A stretch of DNA of 64,000 nt from Streptomyces novaecaesareae (GTDB lineage: Bacteria; Actinomycetota; Actinomycetes; Streptomycetales; Streptomycetaceae). The translations under genes and the position numbers were made by a program. The notes beneath the pieces are model-generated. The model was not told the DNA's origin, ran no database searches, and worked only from the letters and a program-made list of their open reading frames with translations. The stretch's first letter is position 1. Each line of letters begins with the position of its first letter. Shown piece by piece: positions 52,237-64,000 of the stretch. The stretch is taken from assembly GCF_000716875.1 (NCBI RefSeq), contig NZ_JNWQ01000002.1, forward strand, positions 127,814 through 191,813. The letters are read 5' to 3'.

Positions 52237-54006
52237 TCAGGCTGCGGGCCCGGCGGGTGCGTGCAGGAGCTCGGCCAGCACCTTGGGCAGCTCATCGGCG
52301 GAGTCGGCGGTCCGGGCGCGCCAGGCCACGTGTCCGTCCGGGCGGACCAGGACGCCGCCGTCGGCGTCGACCTCGCGCAGCCGCTCCCAGGCCCCGTACG
52401 GGTCGCGCAGGCCCTCGGCGGAGCCGATCGTGCGGACCGTCACCGGCACCCCGGTGAGCCGGGCGGCCTCGCGGGCGGCGTCGTGCCAGCGATCGCCGCC
52501 GCGGCCGGTGAGCAGGACGAAGCGGCCCCGGCCGACCACGTCCAAGGTGGAGCGGCGACGGCCGCCGTCCTCCAGCCAGGCGTGCGGCAGACGCGCGCCG
52601 GGCCAGGTGGTGGGCTGGTAGTACAGCTCCGGGTCCCGGTCACCGACCGGCTCGGGCGTGCCGTCGTCCACCCGGGCACCGCTGCGGTAGCGGTAGCCGA
52701 TCTCGACGCCGTGCGCGTTGACCTGGTAGTTGATCCGGTCGGTCGCGGCGGCCAGCGCGGCGCGCCGGGCGGCGGCCTCCTCGGTGTCGTCGGCGAGGCC
52801 GCGCAGCAGGTCCCACTGCTCCGTGGCGGTCTGCCCGGCGGTGAAGCCCAGCGCCGCCGGGATGCCGAGGAAGTCCATCATGCTGCGGACCGCACGGTCG
52901 ACGATCTGGCCGCCCACCGGCAGCCGCTCGGCCTGATAGGTGTCCAGCAGCGCGGGCGAGGCCGAGCCGTCCAGCACCAGCTTCAGCTTCCAGCAGAGGT
53001 TGAAGGAGTCCGCGACCGCCGAGTTCAGCCCGAGGCCGTTGGTCGGCGGCATCTGGTGCACCGCGTCGCCGACGCAGAACACCCGGCCGTTCGCGTAGCG
53101 GGGGGCGACGACCGCGTTGACCTCCCACGGCGAGACGTTCTTGATCCGGATGTCGACGGACGGGTCGCCGATGCTCTCCCGGATGTGCGCCAGGATCTCC
53201 TCGTGGTCGTCGCGGTCGAACTCCGCGCCGTGGTCGAGGAAGCGCAGGTAGACCCATTCGTTCCAGGGGCGGATGCTGACGAACACCCGGCCGTCCTCGG
53301 GCGGGTTGCCGGGCACGGCGCCCATGTACAGGATGGCCGGGCGGTCGGCGCAGTACTGCGAGAGGTCCGCCTCGAACCAGACCGAGGCGACCTTGGCCAG
53401 CCCGGTGGCACCCTCCACGGTGAGTCCGGCCTGCTCCATCACCCGGCTCCGCGCACCGTCGGCGCCGATCACGTAGTCGGCGCGCACGGTGTACTCCAGG
53501 CCGGACTGCCGGTCGGCGACCACGGCCGTGACGCCGTCCTCGTCCTGCTCCAGGCGCAGGAACTCCTGCCCGAGGCGGAGTTCGCCGACCCCGGCCTGCC
53601 GGACCTGCTCGACCAGCAGCGGCTCCAGCAGGTGCTGCGCGAGGTTGCACATCGTGCTCGGGCTGGCCGCCAGGTAGTCGCCGATGCGGTCCGGGCCGTT
53701 GCCGTAGGCGTCCAGCCGGCTCACCTCGGGGCCGGCGAAGGTCGACATGAAGACGTGGTTGGCCAGCATCGGGCTCGGGGTCGCCTCGGCCGTCACCTGC
53801 GGTTCGACACCGAGGTCGCGCAGGATCTCGCCGGTGCGCTGGTTCAGCAGGTGAGCACGGGGGGTGTGGGCCGTGCCCGGGTACTTGCCGATCACCAGGT
53901 GGGCGACGCCGTGGCGCGAGAGCGCCAACGAGGCGGTCAGGCCGGCCGGACCGGCGCCGACGATCAGTACCGGGACGCGGACGTCGGGGGTGGTGGTCGT
54001 GGTCAC
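52237..54006 (-). CDS. FAD-dependent aromatic/polyketide hydroxylase
   Basis: 589 residues from GTG 54006 (overlaps methyltransferase stop by four bases). Flavoprotein hydroxylase of the PgaE/MhpA class: nucleotide motif VLIVGAGPAGLT (GAGPAG 17-22), GADGARS 181-187, and CVGDAVHQMPPTNGLGLNSAV with the FAD-ribityl Asp. C-terminal thioredoxin-like domain (about 480-589). Such enzymes add a hydroxyl next to a phenol or oxidise a polyketide core using NAD(P)H and O2. In this cluster it is the last tailoring gene on the strand. Substrate unknown. No membrane segment. Confidence 0.88.
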   Translation of the reverse strand: MTTTTTPDVRVPVLIVGAGPAGLTASLALSRHGVAHLVIGKYPGTAHTPRAHLLNQRTGEILRDLGVEPQVTAEATPSPMLANHVFMSTFAGPEVSRLDAYGNGPDRIGDYLAASPSTMCNLAQHLLEPLLVEQVRQAGVGELRLGQEFLRLEQDEDGVTAVVADRQSGLEYTVRADYVIGADGARSRVMEQAGLTVEGATGLAKVASVWFEADLSQYCADRPAILYMGAVPGNPPEDGRVFVSIRPWNEWVYLRFLDHGAEFDRDDHEEILAHIRESIGDPSVDIRIKNVSPWEVNAVVAPRYANGRVFCVGDAVHQMPPTNGLGLNSAVADSFNLCWKLKLVLDGSASPALLDTYQAERLPVGGQIVDRAVRSMMDFLGIPAALGFTAGQTATEQWDLLRGLADDTEEAAARRAALAAATDRINYQVNAHGVEIGYRYRSGARVDDGTPEPVGDRDPELYYQPTTWPGARLPHAWLEDGGRRRSTLDVVGRGRFVLLTGRGGDRWHDAAREAARLTGVPVTVRTIGSAEGLRDPYGAWERLREVDADGGVLVRPDGHVAWRARTADSADELPKVLAELLHAPAGPAA

Positions 54007-54776
54007 TTCGCAGCCTTCCGTGCGTAGCCGGCGTAGATCACCGACGTGTCCTTGTGAACGGAGAGCTGGAACTGCCGCCCCAGCTCGCCGTACGTGATCT
54101 CGCCCCGGGCCCTGCGGCGCATCGCCTTCAGCAGCTCCAACTGCGGCCGGGTGGAGGCGAATCCGACGAGATCCTGATTGGCCAGGCCGTGCTTGCGGAA
54201 GACCGCGTGGAGCTCGGCCGGCTTGATGAAGCTCTTCCAGTCGTGCAGGTCCTTGGGCGCGAAACTGACGGACTTCCAGTCCTGCGCCATCTTGATCATC
54301 GCCAGCTTGGACCGGAAAGTCCGGTTGATGGTGTCGTAGAGGTAGTGGCCGCCCGGCTTGAGCACCCGCACGGCCTCGCCGACCGCCTGGTCCACGGAGG
54401 TCACGTGCTCCAGGGTGTCGCAGCAGTACACCAGATCGAACGTCCCGTCAGGGAAGGGGAGTTGCTCGGCGAAGCCCTGCTGGTAGGTGATCTCCAGCCC
54501 GGACTGCCGGGCGTGCTCGCCCGCAGCCTCCAGGGACGGGCCGGACGGGTCCACTCCGGTGACCAGGCACCCGGCGCCGGCGAAGAGCTCGGCCAGCAGA
54601 CCGCCGCCGCACCCCACGTCGAGCACCCTGAGGCCCGTGAGGTCCAGCCGCAGCCGATCGGTGAGGACACCACGGAAGTAGTCGAACCGGGCCGGGGTGA
54701 AGGCCTCCAGCGTGGCGAACGGCTGGTCGTCCTGCCACCAGGAATGGGTGTTGTAGACATCGTTGTCGACGGGCAT
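54003..54776 (-). CDS. UbiG-like SAM-dependent O-methyltransferase
   Basis: 257 residues from ATG 54776 (GAGGAG before). Motif I VLDVGCGGGLLAELF, motif with FDLVYCCDTLEHV and VLKPGGHYLYDTIN, as in UbiG (3-demethylubiquinone 3-O-methyltransferase type). Streptomyces make menaquinone, not ubiquinone, and the gene is embedded in a polyketide cluster, so an O-methylation of the product is more likely. GTGA overlap with the hydroxylase gene means coupled expression. Confidence 0.85.
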   Translation of the reverse strand: MPVDNDVYNTHSWWQDDQPFATLEAFTPARFDYFRGVLTDRLRLDLTGLRVLDVGCGGGLLAELFAGAGCLVTGVDPSGPSLEAAGEHARQSGLEITYQQGFAEQLPFPDGTFDLVYCCDTLEHVTSVDQAVGEAVRVLKPGGHYLYDTINRTFRSKLAMIKMAQDWKSVSFAPKDLHDWKSFIKPAELHAVFRKHGLANQDLVGFASTRPQLELLKAMRRRARGEITYGELGRQFQLSVHKDTSVIYAGYARKAAK

Positions 54777-54787
54777 GATGCGACTCC

Positions 54788-56629
54788 TCAGGAGAGTTTG
54801 ACGGTCGGACGGTAGAGGTCGAGCCAGACGGCCAGGTCGAGGACCCGTTCGAAGGCCTCGCGCTCGTCCCGGTCGACGGCCTCGGGCCGAGCACCCGCGG
54901 CCGCCGTCAGCGCGGCGCGGTCGAAGAACGCGACCGCCTGGTGGTCGCCCGACAGCAGGTCGCCGACCTGCCGCTGCAACTGCCCCACGTAGGCGAGTTG
55001 CTGGGTGTGCGGGTAGAGGGCCTTCACCCGCTCCACCACGGACCCGGGAAGGACGTCCCGCACCGCGGCGCGCAGCAGGCTCTTCTCCCGGCCGTCGAAG
55101 GTCTTCATCGCCCAAGGGGTGTTGTAGACGTACTCCACCAGGCGGTGGTCGCAGAACGGTACGCGCACCTCAAGACCGACCGCCATGCTCATCCGGTCCT
55201 TGCGGTCCAGGAGCATGCCCAGCAGGCTGGTCAGGTGCACGTGGCAGAACTCGCGCATCCGCCGCTCGTGCGCGTCCTCGCCGTCCACCACCGGGATGCC
55301 GGCGACCGACTCGTTCCAGCGCTGCGCCCAGTAGCCGGGGACGTCGAGGGTCCGCAGCAACAGCTCGGCATCGATCAGCTTGGTGGGGTGCTTCCTCGGG
55401 CCGAGGCCGGAGGCGGTCACCCACGGGAACATCGCGGTCTGCTGGACCTCCGGCAGGTGGAACCACGGGTAGCCGCCGAAGATCTCGTCGGCCGACTCCC
55501 CCGAGAGGGCGACCGTCGAGTGCCGACGGATCGCCTTGAACAGCAGGTACAGCGAGTTGTCCGCCTCGCCGAAGCCGAACGGCAGGTCGCGGGCGGTGAC
55601 GGTGGCCCGGCGCACCTCGGGATCGGCCAGTTCGAGGTGGTCGAGCCGGATGTCGTGGTGCTGCGCGCCGACGTGCTCGACCACCGCGCGGGCGAACGGC
55701 GCGTCCGGCGAGCCGCGCAGCTCGTCGGGGCGGAACGCGTCCGGCTGCTCGAAGTCGACGGTGAAGGTCCGCACCCGCTCGCCCCCGGCCGCCAGGCGGC
55801 GGCCGGCCAGGGCGGTGAGGGCGCTGGAGTCGAGGCCGCCGGAGAGCAGCACGCACTGCGGCACGTCGGCGACCAGCTGCCGGGCCACGCTGTCCTCCAG
55901 CAGTTCCCTGACCTGCCGGACGGTGGCCGCGGTGTCGTCACGGTGCTCGGCGACCTCCAACTGCCAGTACACGTGCTCGCGCAGGCCCGAGCGGTCGACG
56001 GTCACCATGGAGCCCGGCTTGACCTCGTGCATGCCCGCCCAGACCGCGCGGCCGGGGGCCTTGACGAAGCCGAACAGTTCACGGAAGCCGTCGGTGTCCA
56101 CCACCGGGTCCACCGCCGGGTGGGCGAGCAGGGCCTTCGCCTCCGAACCGAACAGCACGCCGTCGGCGGTCGGGAAGTAGTAGAGCGGCTTGATGCCCAG
56201 CCGGTCGCGCAGCAGCACCAGCTTCTCCACGCGGCCGTCCCAGATGCCCAGCGCGTACATGCCGTTGAGCCGGTCGGCGATTCCCTGCCCCCACTCCAGG
56301 TATCCGCGCAGCACCACCTCGGTGTCACTGGAGGTGCGGAACTCGTGCCCCCGGCGGCGGAGTTCGTCCCGGAGTTCGGTGAAGTTGTACGCCTCACCGC
56401 TGTACGTCATGGCGACCGGGCCGTCCGGTGTCTCGACCACCATCGGCTGCACGCCGCCCGTCAGGTCGATGACGGCGAGCCGGCGGTGGCCCAGCGCGGC
56501 GTGCGGGGACAGCCAGGTGCCGCCGGCGTCCGGACCGCGGCAGGTCATGGTGTCGGTCATGGCGGTCAGGGTGGAGAGTTCACGTTCGAGGTCGTGCTGG
56601 AAGGAGATCCAGCCGGCGATCCCGCACAT
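54788..56629 (-). CDS. Glutamine-dependent amidotransferase, asparagine-synthase type
   Basis: 613 residues from ATG 56629. N-terminal nucleophile: MCGIAGW (Cys2), then glutaminase domain with RGPDAGG and SGEAYNFTELR. Synthetase domain: PP-loop SGGLDSS (263-269), LSGESADEIFGGYPWF, LEVRVPFCDHRLVEYV. AsnB-like proteins in polyketide clusters often convert a carboxylate to a carboxamide (for example OxyD in oxytetracycline, forming the malonamate starter). Here it may amidate the starter or product, or another acid; plain asparagine synthesis is the alternative. 42 bases separate it from the SRPBCC gene. Confidence 0.88.
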   Translation of the reverse strand: MCGIAGWISFQHDLERELSTLTAMTDTMTCRGPDAGGTWLSPHAALGHRRLAVIDLTGGVQPMVVETPDGPVAMTYSGEAYNFTELRDELRRRGHEFRTSSDTEVVLRGYLEWGQGIADRLNGMYALGIWDGRVEKLVLLRDRLGIKPLYYFPTADGVLFGSEAKALLAHPAVDPVVDTDGFRELFGFVKAPGRAVWAGMHEVKPGSMVTVDRSGLREHVYWQLEVAEHRDDTAATVRQVRELLEDSVARQLVADVPQCVLLSGGLDSSALTALAGRRLAAGGERVRTFTVDFEQPDAFRPDELRGSPDAPFARAVVEHVGAQHHDIRLDHLELADPEVRRATVTARDLPFGFGEADNSLYLLFKAIRRHSTVALSGESADEIFGGYPWFHLPEVQQTAMFPWVTASGLGPRKHPTKLIDAELLLRTLDVPGYWAQRWNESVAGIPVVDGEDAHERRMREFCHVHLTSLLGMLLDRKDRMSMAVGLEVRVPFCDHRLVEYVYNTPWAMKTFDGREKSLLRAAVRDVLPGSVVERVKALYPHTQQLAYVGQLQRQVGDLLSGDHQAVAFFDRAALTAAAGARPEAVDRDEREAFERVLDLAVWLDLYRPTVKLS

Positions 56630-56671
56630 TCGGTTCCTCTTTCGTTCGGGGGCGGGGGTGGGGCCGGGTGC

Positions 56672-57184
56672 TCAGCGGTGCGCGGCGCCGTGCCGGGAGG
56701 CCATGTAGGCGGGCAGGCCGTCGATGTGCGAGCGGCCGGTGGGGGCGAAGAAGAAGCGGTCCAGCGCGCCCTGGAGGAACGACCACGGGCGGTTCAGCTC
56801 GGCCGCCCAGCGCCAGCCGAAGCGGGCGCCGTTCCCGGTCGGTTCGACCACGTAGTCCTCGACCAGGTGACGGAAGATCGGGCGGGTCGCCTCGGTCGCG
56901 GTGAAGGTCTTGCGGGTGCCCTCCTCCCAGCGGAAGAAGCGCTCGCGGAGGGTGAAGTCACCGTCCATCTCGATCTCGCGGGTGGTGCCGACACCGAACG
57001 GCCGGGGCGAGGTCCAGGTGAGCCGCCGCATCCCCTTCGTCCAGCTGGACACGCCGTCGCCGGTCAGGGCCGCCCAGGTCTCCTCCGCGGAGAACGGCAC
57101 TTCCACCGTACGGGCGTGGTAGAGCGGGGCCGTGGCGAAGAGCGAGTCGTCGGCCTCCTCGATCGGGTACCAGCGGGTGGCCAT
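56672..57184 (-). CDS. SRPBCC/START-fold protein, possible polyketide cyclase or aromatase
   Basis: 170 residues from ATG 57184 (GGAAGG about 12 bases before). Compact helix-grip pattern: HARTVEVPFSAEETWAALTG, WTKGMRRLTW, REIEMDGDFTLRERFFRWE, RPIFRHLVEDYVVEPTGNG. SRPBCC proteins bind hydrophobic ligands; several in polyketide clusters act as cyclases/aromatases. Key catalytic residues cannot be named from sequence alone. Lies between two tailoring genes. Confidence 0.75.
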   Translation of the reverse strand: MATRWYPIEEADDSLFATAPLYHARTVEVPFSAEETWAALTGDGVSSWTKGMRRLTWTSPRPFGVGTTREIEMDGDFTLRERFFRWEEGTRKTFTATEATRPIFRHLVEDYVVEPTGNGARFGWRWAAELNRPWSFLQGALDRFFFAPTGRSHIDGLPAYMASRHGAAHR

Positions 57185-57274
57185 GGCGTCGGTTCCTTCC
57201 GGGAACGGGTCAACGGGTCGGGGAGGGTCAACGGGTCGGGGGAGGACGGGGAGGACGGGGCCGGAGCTCACGCC

Positions 57275-57961
57275 TCAGGCCTTGCGGGCCCGGAACAGGC
57301 CGACGGAGCCGCGCACGACGAGGTCGAAGTCGTCGAAGTTCTGCTTCAGTTGGTCGCGCAGGTCCTCCAGGTCGTCCTGGTCGTTGTGGAAGACGCCCTT
57401 CGCGTTGAGGTTGTCCATCAGCCAGCGGCCGGCACCGGTGACCGGGACTCCCGACGACAGCACGGTGCTGCCGAAGACCGTGCCGCCGGGCTTCACGGCC
57501 GCGGCCGCGTGCCGGATGGCCACGCCCTTCTCGCGCAGGCTGCCGGGGATGCAGTGCAACAGGAAGCTCAGGGCGGCCGAATCCTGGCTCTCGGCGGGCA
57601 CCGGCAGCGGCTCCAGGGCGTTGGCGACCACCTTGGTGGTCCTGAAGTGTGCGAGCCGCTCGGCGGTGAAGTCGAGCGTGCTGGGGTTGAGGTCGGCCAG
57701 CGTGATGTGCGGGTTCGACACCGGGAACCGGGCGTGCGCCAGCAGGTACCCGGTGCCGACGCCGATCTCCAGGTGCTTCGCACCGAGGCAGTCGTCGTAC
57801 ATCCGCTGGAAGTTCCGCGGCGAGCACCGCCAGAACAGCGGCGCGCTGCCGCGGAAGACGATCAGGTCGTAGAAGGTCAGCGCGCGGCGGTGGTAGGGGG
57901 CCTGGCCGTCGTGGACCGCCTGGTCCAGGGAGGCGGGCCGGTTGCCGTTGTCAGTGTTCAT
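57275..57961 (-). CDS. Class I SAM-dependent methyltransferase
   Basis: 228 residues from ATG 57961 with GGAGG seven bases before. Motif I HLEIGVGTGYLLAHA, then HITLADLNPSTLDFT, VVANALEPLP and a LKQNFDDFDLVVRG C-terminus. Small methyltransferase of the type often found in natural-product clusters. The mobile element's left end starts just beyond its ribosome site (about 57975), so its own promoter or the PKS transcript may be cut off; a promoter from inside the element is possible. Substrate unknown. Confidence 0.8.
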   Translation of the reverse strand: MNTDNGNRPASLDQAVHDGQAPYHRRALTFYDLIVFRGSAPLFWRCSPRNFQRMYDDCLGAKHLEIGVGTGYLLAHARFPVSNPHITLADLNPSTLDFTAERLAHFRTTKVVANALEPLPVPAESQDSAALSFLLHCIPGSLREKGVAIRHAAAAVKPGGTVFGSTVLSSGVPVTGAGRWLMDNLNAKGVFHNDQDDLEDLRDQLKQNFDDFDLVVRGSVGLFRARKA

Positions 57962-57979
57962 CGGGGACCTCCGTGGATA

Positions 57980-59384
57980 CCCCCGGCTTAGCCGGGGGAG
58001 GAAACGGGCTGCTTGCGGAGCGGGTCAGGTGGTGGGGTTTCGCCGTCAGGGCGAACCGCCGTGCGGGTGGCCGCCTCTGGTTGTCGGTGCCTGCCGGTAG
58101 GTTGATTCCGTGCATCTCAGGTACTCCTTTCGTATCTATCCGACGGTGGGTCAGCGCGCTTCGCTGGCCCGGACGTTCGGGTGTGCGCGGGTGGTGTACA
58201 ACGATGCGCTCGCCCTGCGGAAGGCCGCGTGGAAGACGGACCGGTCGAGGATCCCGACCGGTGCCCTGGCCAAGGCGGTGGTCACCGACGCGAAGAGGAC
58301 GGAGGCCCGGTCGTGGCTGGGGTCGGTGTCGGTGGACGCGTTGCAGTCGTCCCTGCGCGATCTGGACACCGCGTACCGCAACTACTTCGACTCGAAGTCC
58401 GGCAAGCGGGCCGGTCGCCCGGTGGGTCTGCCGGTGTTCAAGTCGAAGCGTGATGCCCGGCAGTCGTTGCGGTTCTCCCGCAACGGGTTCCGCATCCGGG
58501 GCAACGGGAAGCTGAACCTGGCGAAGATCGGCGACGTGCGGGTGAAGTGGTCGCGCTCGCTTCCGGCCGATCCGTCGTCGGTGACGGTCGTGCTGGATGC
58601 GGCCGGGCGGTACCACGCCAGCTTCGTCGTGGACGTCGAACCCGAGCACCTGCCCGAGGTCGATGCCGAGGTCGGCATCGACCTCGGCCTGACCACCTAC
58701 GCCGTCATGTCCGACGGCAGCGTGATCGACAACCCGCGCTTCCTCCGCAAGGCGGAGAAGCGACTCAAGGCCGCGCAGCGGGAACTCTCGCGCAAGGCCA
58801 AGGGCAGCAAGAACCGGGCCAAGGCCCGCCGCAAGGTCGCCAAGGCCCACGCCAAGGTGGCCGACACCCGCATGGACTGGCTGCACAAACAGACCACCAG
58901 GATCATTCGCGAAACCCAAGCGGTGTACCTGGAGGACCTGAACGTGCGCGGCCTCGCCCGAGGCCGACTCGCCAAGTCCGTCCACGACGCCGGATGGGCC
59001 ACCTTCCGGCGCCTCCTCGAAGAGAAAGCCGCCCGGTACGGACGCCACGTCGGCATCGTGCCCCGCGCGTTCCCGTCCTCCCAGCTCTGCTCGGCGTGCG
59101 AACACCGCGACGGACCCAAACCCCTGCGCGTCCGGGAGTGGGCCTGTGGTGCGTGTGGTGTGCTGCATGACCGTGACCTCAATGCTGCTCGGAACATCCT
59201 GGCCGCCGGGCAGGCGGACAGGCTAAACGCCTGCGGAGGACCGGTGAGACCCGGCGTGGCGATCCCACGCCGGGCACGGCCCGTTGAAACAGGAACCCAC
59301 CGGAACGCCGGCGGCACCGGGCGCAAGCCCCGTGCCGCAGGCGCGGCCGGAATCCCCGTGCTTTAGCGCGGGGAGGATGTCAAG
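57980..59384 (+). mobile_element. IS200/IS605-type element with solo TnpB
   Basis: Left end: hairpin CCCCCGGC-TTA-GCCGGGGG at 57980-57998 followed by AGGA. Right end: hairpin CCCCGTGC-TTTA-GCGCGGGG at 59354-59373 followed by AGGATGTCAA. Both ends share the hairpin plus AGGA layout expected of subterminal hairpins in this group. Only tnpB is present, no tnpA, so it depends on a TnpA in trans. No target duplication expected in this family. The exact left border (57970-57980) and right border (about 59383) are estimates. It separates the PKS gene from the methyltransferase gene. Confidence 0.8.
58110..59366 (+). CDS. tnpB: TnpB RNA-guided nuclease (OrfB of IS605 family)
   Basis: 418 residues from GTG 58110. 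N-terminal OrfB helix-turn-helix part (RYSFRIYPTVGQRASLARTF), then RuvC-like nuclease with DLGLTTYAV (Asp191), VYLEDLNVRGL (Glu275) and DRDLNAARNIL (Asp354/356), and a zinc finger CSAC...CGAC (327-349). All catalytic positions present, so it may be active. TnpB proteins are guided by an omega RNA from the element's right end and cut DNA near a short target motif. Its stop codon TAG (59364-59366) lies inside the right-end hairpin. Confidence 0.92.
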   Translation: MHLRYSFRIYPTVGQRASLARTFGCARVVYNDALALRKAAWKTDRSRIPTGALAKAVVTDAKRTEARSWLGSVSVDALQSSLRDLDTAYRNYFDSKSGKRAGRPVGLPVFKSKRDARQSLRFSRNGFRIRGNGKLNLAKIGDVRVKWSRSLPADPSSVTVVLDAAGRYHASFVVDVEPEHLPEVDAEVGIDLGLTTYAVMSDGSVIDNPRFLRKAEKRLKAAQRELSRKAKGSKNRAKARRKVAKAHAKVADTRMDWLHKQTTRIIRETQAVYLEDLNVRGLARGRLAKSVHDAGWATFRRLLEEKAARYGRHVGIVPRAFPSSQLCSACEHRDGPKPLRVREWACGACGVLHDRDLNAARNILAAGQADRLNACGGPVRPGVAIPRRARPVETGTHRNAGGTGRKPRAAGAAGIPVL

Positions 59385-59400
59385 TTCTGCTCACCCTCGT
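59240..59400 (+). ncRNA. Candidate omega RNA with flanking guide
   Basis: In TnpB elements the omega RNA covers the 3' part of tnpB and the right-end hairpin and extends into flanking DNA, which is the guide. Here the right-end hairpin at 59354-59373 and AGGATGTCAA to 59383 match this layout; the guide would begin about 59385 with TTCTGCTCACCCTCG. Borders are estimates and no RNA evidence is available. Confidence 0.35.
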
Positions 59401-59440
59401 CGGGTTCGTCGGGAATCGGACATCGTGGTGGTCGGGACGG

Positions 59441-64000
<4,560 letters not shown>

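Noticed and set aside
54003..54776. Ubiquinone biosynthesis UbiG
   Set aside because: Actinomycetes use menaquinone, and the gene is coupled to the hydroxylase within the polyketide genes.
57202..57260. Short GGGTCAACGGGTCGGGG-type duplication between SRPBCC and methyltransferase genes
   Set aside because: Only two imperfect copies in a G-rich gap; no structure or function that I can support.

Overview
The window is very GC-rich DNA (about 70% or more in most of it) with GTG/TTG starts, strong GGAGG-type ribosome binding sites, and a gene repertoire (contractile injection system, xylFGH with a ROK regulator, CebR-box cellulase, modular PKS) typical of Streptomycetaceae (Streptomyces or Kitasatospora). 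No tRNA, rRNA, CRISPR array, integrase or phage head/packaging gene was seen.

Layout. (1) 1-8.6 kb: a truncated sugar-phosphate transferase, then a run of damaged genes: a WXG-motif protein split by an in-frame TAG, an intact membrane-anchored protein, and three genes broken by one-base frameshifts (collagen-like secreted protein, family-2 glycosyltransferase with TPR-like tail, DUF2079 membrane protein). (2) 8.8-39.7 kb: a complete phage-tail-like contractile injection system (CIS), all on the minus strand. In order of transcription it carries a lysis cassette (GH25/amidase lysin without signal peptide, holin-like protein), sheath, tube, baseplate adaptor, Pro-rich protein, DUF4255 cap-type protein, AAA+ ATPase, a small protein, a 2077-residue DUF4157 protein, a HEAT-like protein, then LysM/tube-initiator proteins, spike hub, gpV spike, PAAR-like tip, gp25/GPW, two giant baseplate-J-like proteins, a tail protein and a DUF6519 protein. 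Most genes overlap by 4-10 bases, so translation is coupled. The last ~400 codons of the 2077-residue protein and the HEAT gene have clearly lower GC than the surroundings, which suggests an exchangeable effector-tip/immunity pair.

(3) 39.9-44.6 kb: xylose-type ABC importer (xylF, xylG, xylH) with a Rok7B7-like ROK regulator and a candidate ROK operator upstream of xylF. (4) 44.8-47.0 kb: secreted GH9 cellulase with CBM2, preceded by a perfect CebR box. (5) 47.3-52.2 kb: a YtfQ-YtfR-YtfT-YjfF-type sugar importer on the plus strand behind a LacI-type operator-like palindrome. (6) 52.2-64 kb: part of a polyketide gene cluster on the minus strand: the end of a modular type I PKS (last module KS-AT-ACP-TE, no reductive domains), two methyltransferases, an SRPBCC/cyclase-like protein, an asparagine-synthase-type amidotransferase and a flavin hydroxylase. 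A solo TnpB (IS200/IS605-type) element has inserted between the PKS and the first tailoring gene.

The most interesting lead is the CIS locus: injection machine, lysis cassette, and a DUF4157 giant protein with a foreign-looking C-terminus followed directly by a small HEAT protein. A second lead is whether the frameshift cluster at 5-8.6 kb is real decay or a sequencing artefact.
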